Below are positions 35,270 through 45,271 of a stretch of 64,000 nucleotides of DNA, piece by piece; the first letter of the stretch is position 1; each line of letters begins with the position of its first letter. The notes under the pieces are model-generated. The model had not been told where the DNA came from. It ran no database searches and was given only the letters and a program-made list of their open reading frames with translations. Source of the stretch: Antennarius striatus (Eukaryota; Chordata; Actinopteri; Lophiiformes; Antennariidae). The stretch spans positions 3,788,501-3,852,500 of the forward strand of contig NC_090781.1 in NCBI RefSeq assembly GCF_040054535.1, given 5' to 3'. Made by a program: the position numbers and the translations under genes.

Positions 35270-38200
35270 ATTATAATTATAATTATTTATATTTTATTAT
35301 TTTATTTTTTTAGCCGTTAACAGTATTATGGGATGTATTTATTCAACTGAGATATTAAGTAGAACATCACTGTGAAATGCCCCGGCCCGCCACTGCTTCA
35401 TACTAAATTCAATATAAAACAAAGTCCACCTGAGTAAACAGAAAGGGTGTTTAACCCCCACACACTACTACTCCACATGTCTGCATCAGGAGATGGACAA
35501 CACCCTTACATTATCTGTGATGTTGTAGAACTTCATCAGACACTTGAGGGTGGCTGAGACGATGGCACTGTGGAAAAGGTACGTTTTGAAGAAGGGTTAG
35601 TGTTTTATATTCAAAGTATCTGTAAATGGGACAATGCTGTAATGAAATAATCAAAAATGACATTTTACCTGCTTCCTGCTAGGCCCTTGTTGGACAAAGA
35701 GACAAATCATTTCACTATTATATGACTCTTTCAGGGCTTTACTTATTAGAAAGCATGAATTCATTTAATGCTCACCACTTGTCGAGGAATGTTGGTGTCA
35801 TACTTCAGTGTGAAGTTCTGCTTTGTTAAAGCAATACTGCAGGTAAAAAACCCAGACAGAAATCCTTCAGAAATTTGTGTATGTTTGCATTTATTTAAGT
35901 TTGAAGTTTATAGATGTGCACGTTGACTACAGAAGCCTTGCCAATGACTTATACGCAAGGATATATAAATATAATGAGAGATTCCATCTAAGATGAGAGA
36001 GGATTGTCCACAATCCGACTGAAACATGTTTGCTTCCGATAAAAAACAAAAGATCAAACAGATAAATAAGTAAACACAACCCATTGCAAGAAATGACAAC
36101 GCTGACACCACATTGTTGAGAAGAGTTTGCTCCTATCAGGACCATATCTTATGTAAGTTACACCCCATTGTCTACAAAGTTTTGTGGAGTTAGCAGAGTC
36201 TTAATTAAGATGTTGAAAAAAAATCAATCTTTAATCTTTAATGTCTTTAATATTTATCTGGATTCATTCTAAAACATAAAAATCCCCACTTTGCTGATCT
36301 ACCATTCTTGAAGATCTGTTGGGTATTTTTTATTGTATGTAATCCTGATAATAAGTAAAAAACAGGTGTTGAAAAGCAAAGTGATTGATATGTGCATGGA
36401 TATCATTGGTGTTCTCTCCGTTACGCGTCTCACCCTTGTTTGGAGCAAAACTGGTAGAACTTCTTACAGGTAGCCTGGAGCAGCCGCAGACCCCCAAGAT
36501 ACCTACAGCGGACGGTGGACGGAGAATTTTCAAATGCTTTACCGAGAAAAATCCTCGTGTATCTACTTCACTGTGTACCCACCCTTCTTTCCTGCTGATG
36601 CAGAACAGATCCTGCAAGCTTCCGAACTCTGTGGGGTCGTTGAGAGGATGAGGCACCAAAACCTGCAGAGGAAACAGGAAGTAACGCGACTCCTGCACAC
36701 GACGTCCACGATGGAGGTTCTGTGGTTTATGGTTGTGAGTAGAAGTGTTAACATGCCCTACCAAAGTCTGGCTCTCTGTTAGCGTGACCTCAGCCCAGAA
36801 GTTAGAGATCGTCATGGCGATGGTTTTCCCATTGAAGCCGTCTGAGGGATTCCCTATTAACCCCACCCTGCGGGTCATCACACACTGGGAAGTGAATTCT
36901 TATTGTCTTCTTTCATTCAAGTACTCTGATCATCAGGGATTCTATTTGAAAGGAAGATAATTCACAGTAAATTAATCCAAACTGGAGTTTGTTTTCTCTT
37001 ACCTGGCGTATGATCGGCACGTGATTGGCTTTGTCGGATTGTCTAGTTGCTTGTTGGAGTAGTGGGTCAGCCACTTGGTGTAGTCTGACAGGCCCTAATG
37101 ACGAGAAAACGTGATGTAGGGTTAGAAAATTAGAACATCATGGAAATACTCGATATTTTTATCCATTATTTCAGAAAACGACATTCTGGTCTCATACATA
37201 TCAAGCATTTCTTTTAGTTTTATAACTACAGCCTGTAGCTTAAATTGTCTCACAAAACTATCACCATGCGTTAACTAATTTTTATTTAATATGAATATAT
37301 ATTTTTATTCTTACTTATTGTACAATGACAGACATGAGAAATGGGAATGAGAGTTAGTGAGTTAGTTATGAGTGGAGTTGTGTCTCTGTTCCAATTTCCT
37401 GTGTACAGAGATAAATAAAGCCTGTGTCCGCGTGTTCCATCTCTACTGCAGTTATAGTTAATACAATATTATTATTACAATATTATGTGCTTTTAACAGT
37501 TTTCTAGTGATTTTAGCAGTCCAATATTTGTGGTTGAGTGAAATGAAGTAAACCTGATTTTATTTGTCCATGTATTGTTTTTCGATGTATAATCGAGAAC
37601 GACTAAACTCAAAAGACTTGTAGCAGGTAAGTCTTAGGGAATAGTACTTTCATATTTAGAGTAGAAATGACTTTTAAATGACGTCAAATGGTGACTATGG
37701 ATTGAAATTTAATAAATAATGATTCACGAACGTTTCATCTTACAAACAACCTATCTGAACCAATCGTGTTTGTAAGTTGAGGACTATCTAAAGAAATATT
37801 CTAATTGACCAAAAGTTTGATGTCCATGAGCTGTAAACCATACTTATCAAAGGTGAGAGCTAAATTTCAAACATCAGAGGGCACGAACTACAAAAGCATT
37901 CATTCATTCATTCATTCATTCATTCAAGGTAACAAAAAGGCTTGAAATATTTCAGTTCATGTATAACAAATCTAAAATACATGAAAGCTTGTTTCACCCT
38001 CCCGGCTTCAAAATGACGTAACAGAGAGGAGAGAGCCACACACTCAACACGCACGCGGAATCATAAAATTTCACTTTATATAAATATCAGGTATTTACTC
38101 ACTTGGAAAATATACCTCATTCCATTCAAATATTCAAATTACTATTACTAACTATAATGCTGTATTGCTGCATGTACGTCTTAATACCATAACTTTATCA

Positions 38201-41169
38201 ATTTTTTGCGTGTCATTATTTCCACAACATTCTCTCATAAACTTTTACTAATTACTTACTAATTAATTTCTTTACAGTCTTTACAGTTTATAGTTGTTAT
38301 TATTATTATTACTATTGTATTTTTCTTATATTTTTTCTTTTTTACAAATCAATTGTACGTTGTTATTTGTATTTGTTTATTATTGATTATTGACCCTAGA
38401 ACTGATTTAGTTGCAAAAGTATTCAATTGTTTAAAGCTGAAGTAAGAGGAACTGCTACTCAGAGTAAAGGGGGAAATAAAAATACAAATTATTTAAGAAA
38501 TATTTCATGAGTATACATTGAATTCCAAGTAATTCAATTTAAAGTTTTTATGCCAATCTTATTTAACTTCAGAGATTTTCTGTGTTTTCAATGGGAAGGG
38601 TAGCTTCCTCCACTGCGCCACGAAATGTCATCAACCACAAAATTTTTGGCTTGGCGATAGCTTTCTCCTGGATCCTGAAGTAACTTTTCAATATCCAATC
38701 TAATCAATAATCATTCTATCAAACAAACAGCAATTCTTGAATCAATGGCAGAGAAAAACTGTATTTAATTAAAATGAAAATCTGATGCTGTACTGTCAGT
38801 GAGACTGAGACGCGTTAAGTTCTCTGCTTTTAGAAAAAATAATTTAATCCTAATTCAACTGTTTTGGTGTTTGGGAACCATTCATTCATTGACTATATAT
38901 AAGATCAACTCACTGCTCCCAAACCACACCTTTCAACATCTGTCCCCCCTCCATATATATATATATATATATAGTCTCTTCTTTCTTGTCAATTGTTATA
39001 AATATCAGGATAATTTTTATTATTCTTTTTTAATCTACCTCGTTTTATGTGTCTTTGACATATGCGGGGGAAAAAACAGAATTTAACAAAATGATTTCAT
39101 TTGTGACTTTGCTGCATCAGTTTTAAAAGTATACCATTTGTCCAATAATGTTGCTTTTCTGAGGTCTAAGTTAATAAAGATCATTTCGTCTTCGGTATAC
39201 ATAATAAATTGGGGATGAAAAAAAAAAGTACAAATTGTAGGAATTAATCTGTCTCCTTTGTAATGTATGAATCTGATGGAAAACTGTAAAACATTGGTCA
39301 TGTGATGTACTGATTTAAGGATACGAACCACTTGTCCAATGAGCTGGAAGCCGGTAGGAAGTTTCATCCCAAACACATCGAGCTGCTTCTCATTAATGAG
39401 CCACTCCTGAGGACAGAAGACAGGAAAAACAGGTTTTTACTTCAGTTCATGATTGTGGATGCGTTTTATATAGATGCAGATCCTAAAGAAGGCAAAGGGT
39501 GCTATTCACACCACAAACAAATTATTGTTAATTTGTGTATAGATAATTTGATATGAATCAAATTAAAGATATGTACTTGTTCAAACAAATGATCAGTTTT
39601 CACAGGAAAGCGATTACAATTCATCTAGCCCATTATACTCACTGGTTTGTCTTGTAATTGTACAAACCTGGGTTTGAATGGCAGTAGTATTAGTAGTAGT
39701 ACTGTGTTTTCCAGAGGAAAATGTTTTATATAACATCTATTACAGAGATCTTTTAAAAATGAAGAGTTTTGTATGATAGATAATCCAAGCAGTAAAACTT
39801 ATTCCTAATGAAATATGGACTTACGAACCCAAAATCGTCCGAAGCTCCTGTCTGCAGCTCTGGGCTGCATCTTGATGAAGTCAGACAGGAAGGACAGACT
39901 GTCTCTCTGGATGCAGTAAAACACCACGCTGGCCAGCCGGGACTGGATCACTCCATCATGTGGTTTCTCCAGGAAGCGACTTATTCTAATTTAGAAACAG
40001 TATATTTAAATCAACTCTGTAATGTAGCAAATAAAAAAATATTTGTCCATTAAGTTCTGGTCCTTTATATGTGTCTTATGAAACTAAAGAAAAACCGTCC
40101 TACCTGTGGGAGTCGGGGCAGACCTCCACGATGCCCCTTGAGCTGCTTTTCTCACTTTCCTCCAGCTCATAGTAAATTATCAGTTCTCCAGGCTGCAAAG
40201 ACCCAAACCGGTGAGTTACGACTAGTTTCCTTTAACTAATCCACAAAAAGATTCATCTGACCTTTCATTTGAACATTTTGCATTTGGCCAAGAAGATAGA
40301 AAACAATCCTTTGACTCCGCGCAACTCAACAAACAATTCAGGTGCCTGCTCTATAGGCAAACATGATTTTTTTTCATTAAAGACATAATTTTTATACATG
40401 CAATGTGGTCATCAAGATACAGATTCAAATGATTTTCATTATCTTGTTGATACCAGGTCAAGAGACCTGGTATCAGCTGAATAAAGCTGTTCTAAAATCT
40501 GCTCACAGATGGTAGAGAATACGTCTGACTATCTTTTTTGGTTGTTATATACCATAAATTCAATATTTAAATCTCAATAAAGAAAACGTCTTTTTTTACG
40601 GTCGCCTTCATTTTTATTGGGAAAATCTGACCTTTGACCTGAAGAAGCGTATCACTTGTGCAATGTCAAAGTTCTGGTCCGCACACAGCATGTCTCCCGC
40701 TATCTGTGTGCACACAGTGATAGGTATCATTGTATGACATTCAGTTCTAAAAAGAACATACCTCTTCAATAAAGTGAAACGTCACATTATTATGCATTTA
40801 GGGGCGGCAGTGGCTCAGTGGTAAAGCGGGCGGTAGAGCGGGTCGTCCTATGATTTAAGATCGGCGGTTCGATTCCCGCTCCCGCCCCCCCAAAAATACC
40901 CGGAGGTGAGCTAACAGTGGGAGGTGTCAGCTCATCTCCGGAGCACTGCCGAGGCACCCTTGAGCAAGGTGCCGTCCCCTTTACAAATTGCTCATTTGAG
41001 GCGCACCAAGAAGGAGCTGCCTGCCACTCTACCTCCCCTGCATGCCTACAGGCCCCTTTGTGTGTGTGTGTGTGATACAGGGGCCTGTACTCACAAATAT
41101 GTATGCATGCGTTTGTAATCAGTAGCTAGAGTGTGCTGTCTTAATTTCCCTTCGGGGATCAAACCAGTA

Positions 41170-41209
<40 letters not shown>

Positions 41210-42503
41210 AACGTACCACCACAATGTCGTCTTGCAGCCGGCGGCTGTGAATGACCAGCTGCAGATCAGCTACAGCCCCCAGACGATCCTCCAGGGTGGT
41301 GCTGCCGTCGTTCACTATGTTCTCCACCGGGAAGTCGTTAGCGGTGGCCCAGCGCTCGAAGTGTTTATACCTGATCCGTTTAGCATCACGACAACGAGTC
41401 AAAGCACAAAAATAGTCTGACTGCAGTCAAACTGTTAGGAGTCGAATCAACTTTGGGGTAACGGAGTTAGTACTGACTTATCTGCATTTGTGACGAGGTA
41501 CACTTCTGTGAACAGTTGTCTCCTGCGGAGGTCACAGATGCAAACAGAAGATAACTGATTTGTTTTGAGGGACTGACGACACCAAGAAAAATCTCTTCTT
41601 TCAATAAGAGAAAGGTCACATTTTGCATGTGTTACGCACGTGTTCACCGTTTCCCACCAAAAGTCAAGAATCTTTTTCCCTCCTATTCCAGGTAGTAAGG
41701 CCTTTGGTACCCCAGTCAGGTGGCTGTACAAGCCGGTGTCATCATACTGGGGGCACAATTCAAAAAGTCGAATTGTAAAAAAACAAACAAACATCAATCA
41801 ACACCCCAACAGGTCAGTGTGACCAAAGGCCTGGATGTTGTAGATTACTTGGTAGTAATTCACCAGACCAGACATGCATGTTTTTGGAGGTGGGGGGGAA
41901 GCCAAAGAACACACTCAGACATGGGGAGAACAAAGTCCACACAGAACAGGACCCACAACCGTCTTGCAGTGAGGCAACAGGGCTGTACTACCTATTGCCC
42001 CACCGTGTCGGCTTTTCTTATGAAAAATATTCTACATTTCTGTGGTTAAAATCTCTATATTTAAAGATAGTCAGAAGCAGAACACTGCAACCCTCAGTTT
42101 ATATATAAATAGTGTCATCTGTTGAAACGGATACGATACAGATCATGAATACAAATAATTCTGGTATGAAAATTGCATATGAAACAAAGTGGGAGCAATT
42201 TGTGCACAATGAATACATTTCCATTGAAGGTGACAATATCTTATCTTAGCTGAGGTGATTTAATTTATTTAAAAGTTTATCAAAATCACCCACTGATTAT
42301 TTGGTAAGTTTGTAAGTTTAAGTTAAGTTTGTGAATAAAATGCTGGTGAACAGGTAACAGGCTGTAGGAATGTAGGTCAACGACTTGTGAGGCGAACTTC
42401 TCGTCGCTGTTATTTCCTAAAACTCCCGCGTCAGCCTTGACCTCACCTTGATCTGCGTCTCCAGGACGGTTCCGTGTCCCGCTACCAGCACTATGCAGAT
42501 CAT
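32249..42503 (-). CDS. gkup: Bifunctional sugar nucleotidyltransferase / glucuronokinase fusion, 23 coding exons
   Basis: Exons, highest first: 42503-42447, 41746-41640, 41522-41478, 41370-41217, 40703-40632, 40192-40104, 39985-39829, 39406-39329, 37094-37003, 36867-36762, 36662-36583, 36502-36434, 35836-35776, 35685-35669, 35567-35510, 35059-34967, 34610-34550, 34335-34222, 33684-33627, 33429-33361, 32853-32790, 32686-32615, 32344-32249. Sum 1869 nt, 622 residues, phases consistent. Residues 1 to about 253 form a nucleotidyltransferase: LVAGHGT loop, DDTG and LTGVPKALLP, then AGDML with the metal-binding aspartate (Asp125). Residues from about 254 form a GHMP kinase: RVGLIGNPSDGFNGKT, then PRQVGLAGSSAIV (phosphate loop, 386-398), then KLPGSGGAVVG (573-583). 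The kinase half resembles plant glucuronokinase. The inferred role is salvage of free glucuronate to glucuronate 1-phosphate and then UDP-glucuronate. The 42503 start is the first ATG but follows CTTTAG, so an upstream exon is possible. The donor at 39329 could be three bases off. Confidence 0.88.
32890..33330. repeat. AT-rich diverged tandem repeat, about 4 units, gkup intron
   Basis: The phrase TATGATAAAGTCCCGCCTAT recurs with small changes at about 32897, 33027, 33177 and 33290, each followed by ATTATATAATTATAT-like sequence. The unit is about 110-150 bp, almost entirely A/T except for the GTCCCGCC core. Between gkup exons at 32853 and 33361. Confidence 0.8.
34658..34923. mobile_element. 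MITE with GGCTGCRTTCAGAC ends, in a gkup intron
   Basis: GGCTGCGTTCAGAC (34658-34671) and GTCTGAATGCAGCC (34910-34923) are inverted repeats with one mismatch in 14. The interior is rich in ATCTGATT/AATCGGAT phrases. A shortened relative, CGTTCAGACTGCAGGCATAT, is at 48072. No clear target duplication. Confidence 0.75.
35198..35266 (+). repeat. Compound (A)n(TA)n tract, gkup intron
   Basis: About 23 A followed by about 22 TA units and then TAATTATAATTATAATTA. Antisense to gkup it is a TA run followed by poly-U. Confidence 0.95.
37095..39328 (-). other. gkup: Longest gkup intron (2.2 kb)
   Basis: AT-rich intron at the junction of the nucleotidyltransferase and kinase halves. It holds an ATTC run and a short TA run (38955-38972) but no recognisable exon. 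Confidence 0.6.
37899..37926 (+). repeat. (ATTC)n microsatellite, gkup intron
   Basis: Seven ATTC units. Confidence 0.95.
40801..41206 (+). mobile_element. tRNA-derived SINE with poly-A tail
   Basis: A box TGGCTCAGTGG at 40811-40821 and B box GGTTCGATTCC at 40866-40876 form the tRNA-like head. The body includes GCCGAGGCACCCTTGAGCAA and ends TTAATTTCCCTTCGGGGATC before a long A tract (about 41172-41206). The first part is partly duplicated (GGTAAAGCGGGCGGTAGAGC). It lies in gkup intron 4 in antisense orientation, with its A tail about ten bases from the exon 4 donor. Confidence 0.88.
41870..42010 (+). repeat. Dispersed repeat fragment (CATGTTTTTGGA type)
   Basis: GCATGTTTTTGGAGGTGGGG, ACATGGGGAGAACAAAGTCC and CTATTGCCCCACCGTG match the distal half of the dispersed repeat at 18010. 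Lies in gkup intron 1. Confidence 0.7.
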
Positions 42504-42667
42504 CTAAAGGGTTAACGGTGGTCCTTACAGCAATTTCATCAAATTATTTTAAGCTTTGTTTTGGCCACGTTGTTTCCGATTTCTTAGTTCTTCTTTCAGC
42601 AAATGCATCGTACTTCCGCGCAAAAACCCTTCAAAATAAAACCACCATCATGATGAAGGAGCATGTA

Positions 42668-44286
42668 CACTGCACAGCAATATTGAGTACACCCCCCCCC
42701 CCACTGAAAAAAGAAGTTTTTCACAGTATTAAAATGAACACAAACAATATATCCCAAACACTTCCTCGATGATGTTTATTGCATTCAGTTCTTACATAAC
42801 AACTCAAACAGAAAGGTGAAACTGAAATGACTCTTATTCTGTTTCCGTGAAAGTGTGGTGGAGCCAAAATGAGTACACCCCACAGCAAACACGACTACAT
42901 CCAATACATTTAGTACTTTGTTTGGCCTCCATTACTTGCAATGACAGCCCCAACTCTCCTTGGCATGGAGCGCACAAGGCGACAACATTTGGCCACGTCA
43001 GTCTTTCTCCATTCCTCCAGGATGACCTCTTGTAGAGCCTGGATGTTGGAAGGAGAGTGATGCTCAACCTGCCTCTTCAGTATTCCCCAAAGATGCTCTA
43101 CAGGGTTCAGATCAGGTGACATACTTGGCCGTGGAATCACTCTTACCCTGTTCCTCTTCAGAAAGTCAGCAGTGGCCTTAGATGTGTGTTTTGGGTCGTT
43201 GTCGTGTTGAAAACCAACGGCCCGAAGTGATGGAAGCATGTTAGCCTTCAGTATTGACCAGTACATTTGAGAATTCATGATGCCATCAATGAAATGCAGT
43301 TCTCCAACACCCGCAGCACTCATGCAACCCCACATAAGAACACTACCCCCTCCATGTTTCAGTGGGCACCATGCACTTTTCCTTGTACTCCTCACCCTTG
43401 CAACGCCAGACCGTTTTGAAGCCATCAGTTCCAAAAAGATTGGTCTCTTTACTCCAGAGTAGAGTCCCAGTTGCCTTCATCCTCCTCAGCATGGGCCCTG
43501 CAAACTCGAGGCGTTTTTTTTGTGACTTGGCTTTAGGAGAGGCTTCCTTCGGGGACGACACCCATGCATGTCATTCCACTGCACTGTATGGCACATTGTG
43601 TCACGTGATAGTCACTCCAATTTCAGCCTCTACCTCCTTAGCCTTAGTTGTGCACTTGCATTTTCCTAAACTTTTCTCATCACAAGACGCTCCTGCCTGG
43701 GTGCTAATTTTCTTGGCCGGCCTGTACGTCACTGTACTTTGGTTGCAGTTCCATCTGTCTTGAATCTTTGGATCACTTTTGGGACCGTGTTCTTACTAAT
43801 AAGTCAGGCTTTACTGATCTTCTTGTAGCCCTCACCTCTCTTATGTAAGGCAATAATCCGCTTTCTCAGATCCAGAGACATTTCCTTGCCATGTGGTGCC
43901 ATTGCTGACAGCAGGAAATGGGAGAGGGCGGTTTGCTTCAGGTAACAGCCTTTTGTAGCCAACTGACTGATGAACACAGTGTAATGAGTATCTAGACTCA
44001 CCTGTAGTTAATGGTTTGTTCAGGTCCACATTGGGAGCCTAAAAGGTTGCTTTACTCAGAGACCTTCAGTGGGGTGTACTCATTTCTACGCCACACTAAT
44101 TTTACTAAAACGGAAAAGAAAAAACCTGAAGTTATATTATTAACCTTAGTTTTAAGTTCAAAAGCTCAACAGATCCTGTGTTTAACTTAGTCTGTGAACA
44201 TTTTGGAAATATATTTTTGTATTCCTTGACATATTGTATGAAATGTTACTTTTCAAAGAGGGTGTACTCATTATTGCTGTGCACTG
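42668..44286 (-). mobile_element. Tc1-type DNA transposon, 1619 bp, with TA flanks
   Basis: The left end CACTGCACAGCAATATTGAG matches the inverted right end (GAGTACACC preceded by CACAGCAATAAT) with two mismatches over 26 bases. TA dinucleotides at 42666-42667 and 44287-44288 give the target duplication expected of Tc1/mariner. The length is typical of Tc1. It encodes a decayed transposase on the minus strand. It sits between the 5' end of gkup and the 3' end of usf1. Confidence 0.93.
42910..44001 (-). pseudogene. Tc1 transposase, broken
   Basis: The N-terminal piece (43804-44001) has the HTH region, with SLDLRKRIIALHKRGEGYKKI. A middle piece (43343-43561) includes LLWSKETNLFGTDG. The C-terminal piece (42910-43434) holds GCMSAAGVGELHFIDG, QHDNDPKHTSK (second catalytic Asp region) and SPDLNPVEHLWG (third acidic residue), ending with a typical Tc1 tail. 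The pieces lie in different frames, with no open frame over 43562-43803, so no complete transposase can be made. Confidence 0.9.
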
Positions 44287-44760
44287 TAGTCATACAAAAA
44301 GCGCAATTAAAAAAACAACCTAGCTCCACATGTTTTAAACAAGTACAAACTTTAATAAAGACAACTGAAATTGGATGATACCATACAGTGTATTATGTCA
44401 CATTTTTATTACTATAAAGATATCATTAGACTACACACTACAATGCAATGCTTTCCATCTCCAGACAATTTAGTTACATTGTTGCAATGCAAATATTGTC
44501 CCCGGTCAGTTTTAATGAAACATACAAAAATAAAAAGAACACAGTTGATCGATGATACCTGGAATCAATTAACTTGGAATCCATTGGTCAAACTGTTCAT
44601 ACTGAAACAGATAAAAGAAAAAAAAACAAACAAGTGACGACGTGGAATGCAATGTTTTTTTTATGAGATAGTAACACAATTAGTGCATTTAACACTTGTT
44701 TAAATGTACATGGTTGTGTTTTCAGGTTTACTGTACAATCACGTTTTAAAATATGATAGT

Positions 44761-44955
44761 CGGGGCGGCGGTGGCTCAGTTGGTAGAGCGGGTCGTCCAA
44801 TGATCACGAGATTGCCGGTTCAATTCCCGCTCCTGTCCAGCCACCTCAGAGTGTGAGCTGTCTTACAGGGCCTGTACACATTATATATACATGTGATTGA
44901 CTAACTGTGTGGTAAAGTGTACTACTAATTTCCCTTCAGAATTTATTTATGTGTG
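44761..44955 (+). mobile_element. tRNA-derived SINE, short copy
   Basis: Same family as the SINE at 40801. It has a GGGGCGGCGGTGGCTCAGTT head with an A box at about 44772, B box GGTTCAATTCC at 44817-44827, a shortened body with CAGGGCCTGTACACAT and an end TAATTTCCCTTCAGAATTTA. The middle of the body is missing relative to the longer copy. Intergenic, downstream of usf1. Confidence 0.85.
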
Positions 44956-45271
44956 TGTGTGTATATATATATGATGGCATTTAATGTGGGATTTCCATAA
45001 AGTAAATTGTGAAAGTTGATGCTGAAATTTTCTTCCATATTATTAAGGTCTGTTTACCAGACATAAGATTTCAATTTTGTAAAATGAACATTCAATGATG
45101 CTGAACAGGGTTTTTGAAAAATGGTGAATTTATAAATTGATTAACTATAATTTTATCTTATATAATGCATATTCGATCACATGTGATGTGTATCAAAGCA
45201 TTTCAAGTTCTCTTCTGGCCCATGCTGGTTGTCTTCATATATACCTCAACATGTGTCATCAGTTTTCTTTC

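Noticed and set aside
36330-36881. 183-residue open frame on the minus strand
   Set aside because: It reads through two real gkup exons (36762-36867 and 36583-36662) and the introns around them; the splice sites show it is not one gene.
40811-44827. tRNA genes at the A and B boxes
   Set aside because: The surrounding body, A tail and two related copies show these are SINE heads, not functional tRNA genes.
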